This document shows positions 1 to 8,375 of a DNA stretch of 64,000 bases, one piece after another; within the stretch, counting starts at the first letter, position 1, and the number at the start of each line of letters is the position of its first letter. Source of the DNA: Pseudomonas sp. ICMP22404. Its GTDB lineage: Bacteria; Pseudomonadota; Gammaproteobacteria; Pseudomonadales; Pseudomonadaceae. The stretch lies in assembly GCF_006227205.1 (NCBI RefSeq), contig NZ_VCNG01000002.1, forward strand, positions 248,001 to 312,000. Reading direction: 5' to 3'. A model generated the notes under the pieces. The model had not been told where the DNA came from. It searched no databases and worked only from the letters and a program-made list of their open reading frames with translations. The translations under genes and the position numbers were made by a program.

Positions 1-583
1 GCCACAACCAGGTGCACCCCCCCAACTGTTCCAGCGTCTCGATCCCTGGGTGCTGCGCCAGATAGGTGGGGCTGCATACCGGGAAAATCTCTTCGTTGAA
101 CAGCGGTGTGACTTTCATGTTTTTCGGCGGCGTGCTGCAGTAATAAAGCGCCAGGTCACAGTCCAGCCGGGAAAAATCGCTGACTTGATCCGTCGCGATG
201 ATGCGCAGGTCAATTTCTTCATTCTGGCGCTGGAACTCCGATACAAGCGGCAGCAGCCACAACGACGCCATTGCCGTGCTGGTGACCACCGTGACTTGCT
301 GGGCACCTTGCCAGTGACGTACGCCCGCCGTGGCCTGAGCGATTTGCTGCAAGGTGTCGCGCACACTTTCGTAATACTGGCTGCCGGTGGCGGTGAGGTT
401 GATTTCCCGGGTTGTGCGGGTGAACAACGCCGCGCCCAGGTAATCTTCGAGCAATCGTACCTGGCGGCTGATGGCGCCTTGTGTGACGTTCAGTTCGCGA
501 GCCGCCACGGTGAAACTCAAGTGGCGGGCTGCGGACTCGAACGCCACCAGACTGTTGAGCGGCGGCAAAGGTTGCAGTTTCAT
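1..583 (-). CDS. LysR-family transcriptional regulator (partial, C-terminus beyond the left edge)
   Basis: About 194 residues are visible, starting MKLQPLPPLNSLVAFESAAR. The N-terminal winged helix-turn-helix is clear (SFTVAARELNVTQGAISRQV, then a linker with FTRTTREINLTATG) and the effector-binding domain follows, reaching the motif EEIFPVCSPTYLA near the edge. The frame is open to base 1. The ATG at 583 is preferred because it begins the canonical LysR N-terminus; a GTG lies four codons upstream. It resembles the GcvA/AmpR-like branch, as do two further LysR genes in this window. It reads toward lower coordinates, away from the gbcA-like/gbcB pair, and a palindromic repeat lies in between. 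The target is not known. Confidence 0.85.
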   Translation of the reverse strand, partial: MKLQPLPPLNSLVAFESAARHLSFTVAARELNVTQGAISRQVRLLEDYLGAALFTRTTREINLTATGSQYYESVRDTLQQIAQATAGVRHWQGAQQVTVVTSTAMASLWLLPLVSEFQRQNEEIDLRIIATDQVSDFSRLDCDLALYYCSTPPKNMKVTPLFNEEIFPVCSPTYLAQHPGIETLEQLGGCTWLW

Positions 584-670
584 CAGGCTGGTCACTGTTC
601 TATAGGTGTTGGGCGCACAGATATTGTGCAGAAGCCCGTGTGCAGTGACTATCTAATTAGTGAGGCAAGT

Positions 671-830
671 CTAGCCTCTGTACGAAAAGCCTTGAGACTC
701 GTTCATGCTGCGTTGAAAACAGCCTCGGAATGCTCATGTACTCCAGTACAGTCGGACGCGACCCCGGGCGTTCCTCGGCTGTTTTCGCCTTGCCTGACCT
801 TCGTCTCAAGACTTTTCGTACAGAGTCTAG
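671..830. repeat. About 160-bp imperfect palindromic element
   Basis: The outer arms at 671-698 and 803-830 are inverted copies with two mismatches, each carrying CTCTGTACGAAAAG. A second inverted pair lies inside (GAAAACAGCC near 715-724 against GGCTGTTTTC near 778-787). The centre holds TGTACT-CC-AGTACA at 737-750. The gbcB stop codon lies inside the right outer arm. The layout is that of a small dispersed palindromic element; I infer that it is one of the short repeat families seen between genes in Pseudomonas, but it has only one copy here. Confidence 0.6.
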
Positions 831-1969
831 AGATCGAGGACCAGGTCAGAAGTGGGCTTGCTGCAGCACAGCAAACGCAGGCCTTTGTCGATTTCCCGCT
901 GCCTGATACCGCCGTTGTGATTCATCTCGACCGTACCTTGCACCAAGGTGGTCTTGCAGGTACCACAGACGCCCTGGCTGCAGGAGGAGGGCACGATGGC
1001 ACCGGCTTTCTTTGCGGCAGACAGCACCGTCTGGTTGCCCGGCATGCTGAAGGTCTTGCCCGAGCGCGCCAGGGTCACCGTGAACACCGCTTGCGGGTCG
1101 AGCGAAGTGGCCTGCTCGATCAACGGTGCTTCATTCAGTACGGCAATGTCGAAGCTTTCCTGATGATAGTGGGCGAAATCGAACGCCGCTTCCCTGAGCA
1201 GCGATTTGACCGCTTCCATGTAACCCTGGGGGCCGCAGGTAAAGATTTCCCGTTCCTTGTAGTCCGGTACCAGTTGGCTCAACAACGGTAAATCGAGTCG
1301 GCCTATGGGTTGCTGCCATTGCGCTGTTTCGCCAAGTCCTTCGCAAATACTGATCACCCGAAGTTCCGGCATGGCGGCCTGCATGCGCGTCAGCTCCGCG
1401 TGGAAGATGATGTCGACCGGCGTACGGGCGCTGTGCACAAAAACGATGTCGAGGTTGGCGGCCATGTCATAGGCGGCCCGAGTCATCGACATCAAGGGGG
1501 TCACGCCGGAGCCGGCCGACAGGTACAACAATTTACCTGCCGGATGGCCGATCGGGGTGAAGCTGCCGGCGGGGCCGGACGCTTTCAGGCTATCGCCAGG
1601 CTTGAGGTTGTCGTGGAGCCAGTTCGACACCACGCCCCCTGGCACGCGCTTGACGGTAATGGAAAACGCGAAAGGCCGGGTCGGTGAGGACGAAAGGGTG
1701 TAGCAACGAGCGATGGTCTGCCCACCAATGACCGGCGAGATCGTGATGAACTGACCAGGCTCGAAGCTCAGGGCGCTGAAGTCTGCACAGCGAAAAATGA
1801 AGGTCTTGACGTCATGGGTTTCCTGACGCACAGCGCAGCATTGCAGGGCTTTCTGTTCTCCGCTGTGCCACTGCGCGCCAAACGTGCCCCAGGTGGTCGG
1901 GTCGGTAAAGTGCTGGGCTACGCCGACGTTTTCAGGGCGCGTCAGTTCTTCGTAAGTCGTCATGTTCAT
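827..1969 (-). CDS. gbcB: GbcB-type reductase of a Rieske betaine demethylase
   Basis: This 380-residue NAD(P)H-dependent reductase would feed electrons to the Rieske oxygenase encoded just upstream. The order of domains is visible: an FAD-binding region with CYTLSSSP (about 90-97), a nucleotide-binding region with SAGSGVTPLMSM (about 150-161) and FTCGPQGYM, and a C-terminal plant-type 2Fe-2S domain with C-x4-C-x2-C (SCSQGVCGTCK) plus a later Cys in LLCCSKP. This is the layout of GbcB, the reductase partner of glycine betaine demethylase GbcA. The gene starts 3 bp after the gbcA-like stop, so the two are co-transcribed. Its stop codon lies in a palindromic repeat. The substrate may be another quaternary amine, and the protein may also serve the distant second Rieske oxygenase, which has no reductase beside it. 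Confidence 0.85.
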   Translation of the reverse strand: MNMTTYEELTRPENVGVAQHFTDPTTWGTFGAQWHSGEQKALQCCAVRQETHDVKTFIFRCADFSALSFEPGQFITISPVIGGQTIARCYTLSSSPTRPFAFSITVKRVPGGVVSNWLHDNLKPGDSLKASGPAGSFTPIGHPAGKLLYLSAGSGVTPLMSMTRAAYDMAANLDIVFVHSARTPVDIIFHAELTRMQAAMPELRVISICEGLGETAQWQQPIGRLDLPLLSQLVPDYKEREIFTCGPQGYMEAVKSLLREAAFDFAHYHQESFDIAVLNEAPLIEQATSLDPQAVFTVTLARSGKTFSMPGNQTVLSAAKKAGAIVPSSCSQGVCGTCKTTLVQGTVEMNHNGGIRQREIDKGLRLLCCSKPTSDLVLDL

Positions 1970-1972
1970 TCC

Positions 1973-3229
1973 TCACACGCCATGGGCGGCCAGACGCGCC
2001 GCGTACCAGCGAGAGAACTGGTCGACATAGGTTTCGGTAAAGGCCGAGAACGGTCCAGGCGTGTAGGAAGGGTCCTGGGTGCCGCTGTGGGTAATACCAA
2101 CGAGATTGGCGTCTTGCAGGTTGGTTGCGACCCAGACTTCAGTCAGCTTATCCACTTGGTAATCGACGCCTTCGACGGCATCGGCATGGACCAGCCATTT
2201 GGTCCTGACCAGGGTTTTATCGGGTGCCAGCGGGATGATGTAGGAGACGACGGCGTGGTCGCTCATGACATGGGTCCACGAGTTATGTGTCCAAAGATGC
2301 ATGTCGCCCAAGTCGCGGCGGGTGAGGTCACCGAAGAGGCGGGAGCATGCTACGCGGGTGTCCAGGGTCTGGGATTCGCCATTGCCGGCAATGGCCAGTC
2401 GCTGTGAGCGAAATTGGGTCACGGCGTCTTCGCCCAGGTGTTCGACGGCATCGCAGATATAGCCTTCGCTTTCCCAGTTGGCCTTGGTGTCTGCATTGCG
2501 TTGGTGATACTCCGCCAGCGCTTGAAGAGAATCCTCCCCCAGGCCGTCGGTGCAGAATCCGAAATCTTCGGGCAGGAAAGATGCGGTCAGTTCCGGGTGA
2601 GTGGCGGCGCAGTGATAACACTCGCGGTTATTCTCGATGACCAGCTTCCAATTGCCGTTCTCGATGATTTCCGATTCGTAGGCGATCTTGGAATGGGCAA
2701 TGTCGTATTGGGCGAAACGCGGTGTCATGACCTGCTCAAGGTACATGATGTCTTCCGGTGGTTCGTCGCCCAGGCAGACGAAGACATGGGTGCCGATGAC
2801 CCGGGTATGCACAGGTATCAGGCTTTTGCATTTGGAGTCGAAATCCTTGCCCATGTGCGCCGCATGTTTCAGGCTGCCATCCAGGTCGTAGCTCCATTGG
2901 TGGTAGGGGCAGACCAGCATGCCCACCGTCGACTTGCCAGCCTGTTTCAAGCGAGCCCCGCGGTGACGGCAGACATTGCGGAATGCCTGCACGTGCTCGT
3001 CATCGTCGCGCACCAGCAGGATGGAGGATTTGCCGATGTCGAGGGTGGAGACATCACCGGGTTCGGGAATGTCGCTGGTGACCCCCACCAGAATCCAATG
3101 TTTGGTGAAAAAGATGTCGACGTCGGTTTCAAAAATATCCGGGCGACCAAATAAATCACCCGGCATGCCATGGCCGGGAGTGCGGTCGGTCAGAAGTTCA
3201 CGATGGGTTTTCACGGCATTAATAGTCAT
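1973..3229 (-). CDS. GbcA-like Rieske oxygenase alpha subunit (quaternary amine demethylase)
   Basis: This 418-residue aromatic-ring-hydroxylase-type alpha subunit has a Rieske 2Fe-2S site with C87/H89 (CRHRG) and C107/H110 (CPYHQW), and a mononuclear iron site in ENNRECYHC...THPEL (H206, H211). These are the marks of the GbcA/stachydrine demethylase branch, which removes an N-methyl group as formaldehyde. The reductase gene follows after 3 bp. A perfect inverted repeat ending 88 bp upstream of the start (ATAAC-N5-GTTAT at 3324-3338) is a likely LysR operator. Canonical glycine betaine demethylase is one option, but the neighbourhood (proline-type enzymes, StcD-like demethylase) makes proline betaine or a related betaine equally likely, so I give no symbol. 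Confidence 0.85.
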   Translation of the reverse strand: MTINAVKTHRELLTDRTPGHGMPGDLFGRPDIFETDVDIFFTKHWILVGVTSDIPEPGDVSTLDIGKSSILLVRDDDEHVQAFRNVCRHRGARLKQAGKSTVGMLVCPYHQWSYDLDGSLKHAAHMGKDFDSKCKSLIPVHTRVIGTHVFVCLGDEPPEDIMYLEQVMTPRFAQYDIAHSKIAYESEIIENGNWKLVIENNRECYHCAATHPELTASFLPEDFGFCTDGLGEDSLQALAEYHQRNADTKANWESEGYICDAVEHLGEDAVTQFRSQRLAIAGNGESQTLDTRVACSRLFGDLTRRDLGDMHLWTHNSWTHVMSDHAVVSYIIPLAPDKTLVRTKWLVHADAVEGVDYQVDKLTEVWVATNLQDANLVGITHSGTQDPSYTPGPFSAFTETYVDQFSRWYAARLAAHGV

Positions 3230-3320
3230 TATGGGTCTCGCTCAAACTCAAAGTTGATCAGGCGGCAAGCACAGTTTGGAAAAGTGGAATAAGACCGTCA
3301 ACGCGCTTTATTTTCACGCT

Positions 3321-3341
3321 CGCATAACTTTTCGTTATGCG
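3321..3341. promoter_or_regulatory. Inverted-repeat operator, CGCATAAC-N5-GTTATGCG
   Basis: Two 8-bp perfect arms are separated by TTTTC. The core ATAAC-N5-GTTAT contains the T-N11-A spacing typical of LysR sites. It lies in the promoter region of the gbcA-like gene. The same core recurs at 29556-29570 and 30713-30727. Confidence 0.65.
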
Positions 3342-3357
3342 TAAAAATTCTATTTAA

Positions 3358-4296
3358 TCAGTGAGTTAAATAACTATCGTCGCGCAGCCAATCAATCAGC
3401 GCCTGGGTAATAGGCTCAACTGTTCGGCCGCTCGGAATAACCAGGTAATAGGCGTCCTTGGGCTTGACTCTATAGGGCGTAATTCTGATCAGCTCACCGC
3501 TATTGAGCCGGTGTGCGATTAGCCGACCCCATCCCAGTGCAATGCCATGGCCTTGTATGGCCGCCTGTATCGCGTCGTTATAGGAACTGCAGCGAAATGA
3601 GTAATTGAGCTTGGGGCGCATATCGCCGAGTTCCCGGCACCATCGGTTCCAGGTCATCCAGCCTTCCAGGGTGGAATCGGAGTCAATCAACGCCGTGTCG
3701 AGAAAATCGGTAATGGATGAAGGGGGCGTGTTGGCGGCAAGCCAGGCCGGCGAACAAACAGGAAACACTTCTTCGTCGAACAGGAAAACCGAACTCCCGC
3801 CCTCCCATTTCCCATCGCCAAAACGGATAGCCAGGTCAATATCATCCCGGTAGGTACTGGGCGAGACCTGATGAGTCATCAAGCGCAACTTCAACTTCGG
3901 TTGCAGGGTGCGCAGCGCGGTCAACCGGGGGAGTATCCTCAAGTGAGAAAACGCCTCGGTGCAGGCGATTGTGATCTCCTGCTCACCAATGCCTTCGGCA
4001 ATTTTGTCGAAGACGCTGGCCATGCGATGAATGGACTCCGCGACGACCAGATGCAGTACATAGCCTTCGTGAGTCAGCTTGATCGACCGATGGAGGCGAT
4101 GGAACAGCTTGGTTTCCAGGGCGTCCTCCAACAAGCGGATCTGTTTGCTGACGGCGGCCTGCGTCACGCCCAGCTCTTGGGCGGCCAGGGTGAAGCTGGT
4201 CAGCCGTGCCACGGCTTCGAATTCCAGCAAGGCCGTCATCGACGGTATCAACCGTCGGTAACCCTTGACCTTCTTATCGATATCGCTGGGTTGCAT
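3358..4296 (-). CDS. LysR-family regulator (GcvA-like)
   Basis: This 312-residue regulator has an N-terminal HTH (SFTLAAQELGVTQAAVSKQI, then LFHRLHRSIKLTHEG) and a substrate-binding-like domain of normal length (EEVFPVCSPAWLA, GHGIALGWGRL). The ATG at 4296 is chosen because GGA lies eight bases upstream; a GTG at 4329 would add 11 residues. It lies between a betaine-type ABC transporter gene pair and the gbcA-like operon, all on one strand. The ATAAC-N5-GTTAT palindrome lies just after its stop, in front of the gbcA-like gene. It is the nearest candidate to bind that site, though the LysR encoded at 29686 is an equally good candidate. Confidence 0.85.
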   Translation of the reverse strand: MQPSDIDKKVKGYRRLIPSMTALLEFEAVARLTSFTLAAQELGVTQAAVSKQIRLLEDALETKLFHRLHRSIKLTHEGYVLHLVVAESIHRMASVFDKIAEGIGEQEITIACTEAFSHLRILPRLTALRTLQPKLKLRLMTHQVSPSTYRDDIDLAIRFGDGKWEGGSSVFLFDEEVFPVCSPAWLAANTPPSSITDFLDTALIDSDSTLEGWMTWNRWCRELGDMRPKLNYSFRCSSYNDAIQAAIQGHGIALGWGRLIAHRLNSGELIRITPYRVKPKDAYYLVIPSGRTVEPITQALIDWLRDDSYLTH

Positions 4297-4325
4297 AGGT
4301 GTGTTCCAACGCCGTGCCAGGTGAC

Positions 4326-5549
4326 TCACGCCACCGAAGATTCCCGTTCGGGTTCCGTAGGAACAGGCCGGGACATTTTGTGCCCCAGCAATGCCCGATA
4401 CAGTTCACTGTCACCCAATATGCCCAAGATGACGCCAGCCTCGTCCTGCACAATCAGGGGGTGGCCGGTTTCGTAGCGAATCTGCAGCGCGTCGCGCATG
4501 GTGGTGGCGCAGGGGACGCACGTCGGTTGTCGAGCCAAGGTCTCGATTGCCTTGGTCGGATTCCAGGGTTGGACGTGTGCGGTGGTGGCGCCTTTTCGAA
4601 CGCTGGTCAAATGACGCTGCGCACTCAGCGCCATCCACAGGTTCTGAGCCGTATCCAGGCAGTATTCGTCGCGGGCGAAAACGCATTGGTCCAGCGGTGT
4701 CATCAAGCTCTTCGCGCACAGCACGTTCAAGGGGTTGGTGTGGGCGACGAAGTTGCGCACATAGTCGTCGGCCGGGTTCAGCACGATTTCTTCGGGCTTG
4801 CTGTACTGGATGATCTTGCCGTCTTTCATGATGGCGATGCGTGTGCCCAGCTTCAGGGCTTCGTCCAGGTCATGGCTGACGAAAACGATGGTCTTGTGCA
4901 GCTTGCGTTGCAGATCGAGCAATTCGTCCTGTAAGCCTTGGCGGATCAGCGGGTCGAGGGCCGAGAACGGTTCGTCCATCAGCAGGATGTCGGCGTCCAT
5001 AGCCAGTGCACGGGCCAGGCCAACCCGCTGCTGCATGCCGCCGGACAGTTCGTTGGGCTTCTTGTTGCGCCACTGGGTCAGGCCCACCAGCTCAAGCTTC
5101 TCATCCACCAGCTTGCGCCGCTCCTTTTCCGGACGGCCCTGCATTTCCAGACCAAAGCTGATGTTTTCGCGAACCGTCAGCCAGGGCATCAAGGCGAACT
5201 TCTGGAACACCATGGCGATGCGCTGGGTGCGCATCATTTTCAGCTCGGCGGGGGAGCAGGAAGCGATGTCGATTTGGCGGCCTTCGTGCTCCACGAAGAG
5301 CTTGCCGCGGCTCACGGTGTTCAGGCCGTTGATGCAACGCAGCAGACTGGATTTGCCGGAGCCGGAGAGGCCCATCAATACACAGATTTCGCCTTTGTTG
5401 ATCTCCAGGTTGGCCTTTTCCACGCCGACGATCAGGCCGGTTTTCTGCAGAATTTCCGGACGTGAAAAGCCTTGGTCAAGCAAATCCAGGGCAGGCTTCG
5501 GGCGAGCGGAGAAGATCACGTCGACGTCTTCAAAACGGATGATGCTCAT
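4326..5549 (-). CDS. ProV/CbcV-type betaine ABC transporter ATPase
   Basis: This 407-residue ATPase would energise uptake of a quaternary amine. Walker A (GLSGSGKSS), signature (LSGGMQQR), Walker B (ILLMDEPFSALD) and the switch His (FVSHDLDEA) are all present. The C-terminal extension ends with a single recognisable CBS-like segment (MRDALQIRYETGHPLIVQD...ILGILGDSEL), as in choline/betaine ATPases, where it senses osmotic or ionic state. Its start overlaps the permease stop by 4 bp, so the two form an operon. No binding protein is encoded next to the pair; the orphan ProX-type gene at 14122 is the closest candidate partner. Confidence 0.88.
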   Translation of the reverse strand: MSIIRFEDVDVIFSARPKPALDLLDQGFSRPEILQKTGLIVGVEKANLEINKGEICVLMGLSGSGKSSLLRCINGLNTVSRGKLFVEHEGRQIDIASCSPAELKMMRTQRIAMVFQKFALMPWLTVRENISFGLEMQGRPEKERRKLVDEKLELVGLTQWRNKKPNELSGGMQQRVGLARALAMDADILLMDEPFSALDPLIRQGLQDELLDLQRKLHKTIVFVSHDLDEALKLGTRIAIMKDGKIIQYSKPEEIVLNPADDYVRNFVAHTNPLNVLCAKSLMTPLDQCVFARDEYCLDTAQNLWMALSAQRHLTSVRKGATTAHVQPWNPTKAIETLARQPTCVPCATTMRDALQIRYETGHPLIVQDEAGVILGILGDSELYRALLGHKMSRPVPTEPERESSVA

Positions 5550-6394
5550 ACGTCACCTCTTTTCGCGGTCTCGCGTTGCTTGCAGATGCGGTCGAGCGTG
5601 ATCGCCAGCAGCACGATCGCCAGGCCCGCTTCGAAACCCATCGAGATATCGGCGGTGTTCAACGCATTGACCACGGGTTTGCCAAGCCCGTCGGCCCCCA
5701 CCAAGGCGGCGATCACGACCATGGAAAGTGACAGCATGATGCATTGGGTAATTCCGGCGGCGATGCTGGGCATGGCGTGGGGCAGTTCGATGCGCATCAA
5801 CAATTGGCGGCGCGAGCAGCCAAAGGCCTTGCCAGCATCCATCAGTTCTTCGGGAACATCACTGATGCCCAGATACGTCAGGCGAATAGGTGCGGCGATT
5901 GCAAATACCACTGTGGAGATCAGGCCCGGGACCACGCCCAGGCCGAAGAGGGTCAGGGTGGGAATGAGGTAAACGAAGGTCGGTACGGTCTGCATCAGGT
6001 CGAGGACCGGCCGCAAGGTCGCGTAGAACCAGGGTCGATGTGCCGCGACGATGCCTAGCGGTACACCGATGACCACGCAGACGAGTGTGGCGAAGGTGAC
6101 TTGGGCGAGAGTCTCCAGGGTCTCTTGCCAATAACCGAGGTTGAATATCAGCAGGAAGGCGAGGGTGATGAACAGGGTGAGGCTCACCTTGCGCTGAATG
6201 TAATAGGCCAGCAGGGCAAATACAGCGATCAACGCCAAGGGGTTGAACCAAAGGAGCACACCGCTGAATGCGGTGATGACACCCGACAGCGACAGCGAGA
6301 TGGCATCGAAGATACCTGCGCCGTGCTGAGTCAACCATTCGACATACCGGGCGATGTGTTCGCCCAGGGGAAGCTTCTCTTGTGTTATCCACAT
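5546..6394 (-). CDS. ProW/CbcW-type betaine ABC transporter permease
   Basis: This inner-membrane permease has about 282 residues and several hydrophobic segments, with the typical EAA loop region (ELMDAGKAFGCSRRQLLMRIELPHAMPSI compressed: EELMDAGKAFG, LPHAMPSIAAG). It belongs to the BPD_transp_1 family of glycine betaine/choline systems. The ATG at 6394 (MWITQEKLP) is preferred over one 11 codons upstream because it matches the usual start of the family; the ribosome site is weak. It is coupled by a 4-bp overlap to the ATPase gene. It is transcribed divergently from the TetR gene across a 450-bp intergenic region. Confidence 0.85.
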   Translation of the reverse strand: MWITQEKLPLGEHIARYVEWLTQHGAGIFDAISLSLSGVITAFSGVLLWFNPLALIAVFALLAYYIQRKVSLTLFITLAFLLIFNLGYWQETLETLAQVTFATLVCVVIGVPLGIVAAHRPWFYATLRPVLDLMQTVPTFVYLIPTLTLFGLGVVPGLISTVVFAIAAPIRLTYLGISDVPEELMDAGKAFGCSRRQLLMRIELPHAMPSIAAGITQCIMLSLSMVVIAALVGADGLGKPVVNALNTADISMGFEAGLAIVLLAITLDRICKQRETAKRGDV

Positions 6395-6847
6395 ATCACT
6401 AATCCGACTGATAGAAAGAAATCGCACGCCAGCAACCGTCCGGGCAGCGCTTCGCGCGCCGGGTTAGCAGGCGCACAAGCGACTGCGCAGGGCGTCGCTT
6501 CAGCAGTTATCGAAGTTTGGGCAGGGGATAAGTAACAGAAGTAGCGTGAGGCAATGCCAGTCGCCCCGGTATTCTTTGGCCGGACGTCGAAAGGCTTTCA
6601 AAGGTGTGCGCTGCAAGATTCATGATGGCGGCTCGTTGTTGTTTTGGTATGGAGTCCGTTGCCTGTGGGGTATGGTCAGTCAGGAGTCTTTTACCGACAA
6701 ACCATTTTATGTCCGCGTCTCATGAGTTTTTATCATTAATGACTTCATTCACTCTTGAGCCGAGAAAGTCAACTAAATGTACTTAGGTGTACATTAGAGG
6801 GGCATCCGAGTACATTCGCGTTACGCATTATTAAGAAGGTGAGCAGA
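6395..6847. other. 453-bp intergenic region between the ABC permease and TetR genes
   Basis: No credible gene is seen. The part next to the TetR gene is AT-rich and holds the palindrome described at 6776-6795. The region must contain promoters for both divergent units, but I cannot point to a convincing -35/-10 pair. Confidence 0.5.
6776..6795. promoter_or_regulatory. Putative TetR operator (AATGTAC...GTGTACATT)
   Basis: An inverted repeat, AATGTAC and GTGTACATT, flanks a short AT-rich centre 53 bp before the TetR start. Its right half TAGGTGTACATT (6784-6795) is found base for base at 12108-12119, in the divergent promoter of the StcD/DgcA-like demethylase and etfB. Self-regulation and control of the demethylase unit by the adjacent TetR protein is the simplest reading. 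Confidence 0.6.
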
Positions 6848-7549
6848 ATGCCCCAGGTAGGGAAGGCACGTGGCAAGGCCCAGGACGCAGGCTGGCGGGG
6901 GTCGACGGAGGGCTGGCTGGAAGCGGCCTACGAGGCCTTGAAGGAATCGGGCATCGATGCCGTTCGTGTCATGCCGCTGGCCAAGCGCCTGGGTTTGTCA
7001 CGCACCAGCTTCTATTGGTTTTTCGAGGATCGCGAACAGCTGTTGGCCGCCTTGCTTTCCCGTTGGCGGGAGACCAACACGGGGGGCTTGATCCGGCAGT
7101 GCGAAAGCTATGCCGAAAGCATTTCCGAGGCGATCCTGAATGTGTTCGAGTGCTGGCTCAATCCGCAACTGTTCGATTCGCAATTCGAGTTTGCCGTGCG
7201 CAGTTGGGCGTTGCAGTCGGCTGAAGTGGCTCAAGAGGTCGCGACCGTGGACGAGCAGCGGATGAGCGCCCTGGCAAACATGTTCAAGCGTTTTGGCTAT
7301 GACAGTCAGGGTGCCGATACGCGCGCCCGGACGATCTACCTGACCCAGATCGGCTATATCAGCATGAACACCAGTGAGCTGATCACCACGCGTTTCCAGC
7401 GTATTCCCCATTACGTCAGCATCTTCACCGGCAAGGTTCCCAAGCAACGCGAGCTGGATCGCTTCTATGGGAAATTTGGCTACGCCGAGAAAGAGCCAGG
7501 GCTTTTCGTTCCCTTGGCGGACACTTTCGAAGAGGTCTCTGCAAAATGA
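6848..7549 (+). CDS. TetR-family transcriptional regulator
   Basis: This 233-residue protein has an N-terminal TetR helix-turn-helix (WLEAAYEALKESGIDAVRV, LAKRLGLSRTSFYWFFEDRE). The C-terminal ligand domain is longer than average and ends in KEPGLFVPLADTFEEVSAK. The ATG at 6848 follows AAGGTGAG at a good distance; the frame is open further upstream but has no better start. The last 4 bp overlap the proC-like gene, so regulator and reductase are translated together. A palindrome in its own promoter recurs in the dgcA-like/etfB divergent promoter, which suggests that it controls the demethylation genes in response to a pathway intermediate. Confidence 0.85.
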   Translation: MPQVGKARGKAQDAGWRGSTEGWLEAAYEALKESGIDAVRVMPLAKRLGLSRTSFYWFFEDREQLLAALLSRWRETNTGGLIRQCESYAESISEAILNVFECWLNPQLFDSQFEFAVRSWALQSAEVAQEVATVDEQRMSALANMFKRFGYDSQGADTRARTIYLTQIGYISMNTSELITTRFQRIPHYVSIFTGKVPKQRELDRFYGKFGYAEKEPGLFVPLADTFEEVSAK

Positions 7550-8331
7550 TCAGCGAAACGCTCGGTATCATCGGCGGAACGGGCTGGTTGGGTGGAGCGA
7601 TTGCGAAAGCGCTCATGGCGAAGTCGCTGTTGCCGGCTGGCAATCTGATCATTTCCAATCGCACCGGCAGTCATCCGCTGGCACAACAAGGCGTTTGCCT
7701 GGTCACGGACAATCAGGCGCTGGTGACACGTAGCGACATGGTAATCATCGCGGTGCGCCCCGAGCATTTCGCCAGCCTGGACATTGACGCGACGGGCAAG
7801 ACCGTCGTGTCCTTGATGGCTGGGGTTACGGCGCAGACGATTGCCGCACAAACCTCAGCGTCGGCAGTCGTGCGGGCGATGCCTAACGCGGCGGTTGAAA
7901 TCGGGCAATCCTTTACCCCGTGGTTTTGCTGGGGGGAAGTGAACGCGGCCGCGAGGGAGCTGGTACAGCGGCTGTTCGAATCGGTAGGCACTGCAGCCGA
8001 GGTTCAGGAGGAGGGCTTCATCGACTACCTCTCGGCGCTCTCGGGTACCGGTCCGGCTTTTCCTGCGTTGCTGATGACCGCACTGGCTAATCAGGCGAAG
8101 GCTGCCGGCATTCCTTCCGATATCGCACAATTGGCTGCGAAGAACGTTGTGGTCAATGGCAGCCAGCTTTTGGAAAACCACGATGCGCAGGAGATGATCG
8201 AGGCCTTGGTCGCCTATCGAGGTGTCACGGCCGCGGCGTTGCAATCAATGATCGATAGTCGTTTCGAAGCGCACATCGGAAGGGCTCTGGAGGCCGGTGC
8301 TGCGGTTGCCCGCAAAGGGCTTCATGCCTGA
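7546..8331 (+). CDS. ProC-like pyrroline-5-carboxylate reductase paralogue
   Basis: This 261-residue enzyme carries the NAD(P)-binding start LGIIGGTGWLGGAIA, the RAMPN motif (about 107-111) and the SGTGPAF segment of the P5C reductase family, and it has the usual length. It is translationally coupled to a TetR regulator rather than sitting in the housekeeping proC context (the yggS/yggT neighbourhood), so it is probably not the biosynthetic enzyme. In a betaine island, an imino acid reductase could handle a cyclic imine formed during proline-type betaine or N-methyl amino acid breakdown. The substrate is not known. A hairpin terminator follows directly. Confidence 0.85.
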   Translation: MISETLGIIGGTGWLGGAIAKALMAKSLLPAGNLIISNRTGSHPLAQQGVCLVTDNQALVTRSDMVIIAVRPEHFASLDIDATGKTVVSLMAGVTAQTIAAQTSASAVVRAMPNAAVEIGQSFTPWFCWGEVNAAARELVQRLFESVGTAAEVQEEGFIDYLSALSGTGPAFPALLMTALANQAKAAGIPSDIAQLAAKNVVVNGSQLLENHDAQEMIEALVAYRGVTAAALQSMIDSRFEAHIGRALEAGAAVARKGLHA

Positions 8332-8336
8332 TAAAC

Positions 8337-8362
8337 CGAAGCCCCCGGTCAAGGGGGCTTCG
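8337..8362. terminator. Bidirectional hairpin terminator between convergent genes
   Basis: The 10-bp arms CGAAGCCCCC and GGGGGCTTCG enclose a 6-base loop, between the stops of the proC-like gene and the convergent VOC gene. The T-run after it is poor on both strands, but the position and GC-rich stem fit a shared terminator. Confidence 0.7.
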
Positions 8363-8375
8363 ATAAGCGTCTTAT

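Noticed and set aside
50..1291. Long open frame on the plus strand across the LysR and gbcB genes
   Set aside because: It lies opposite two genes with clear family motifs, spans the palindromic repeat, and its translation shows no recognisable domain.
1973..3229. Naming the Rieske gene gbcA and the pathway plain glycine betaine catabolism
   Set aside because: Dimethylglycine (DgcB), sarcosine oxidase and serine genes that accompany canonical gbcAB are not in the window, while proline-type genes are; the substrate is left open.
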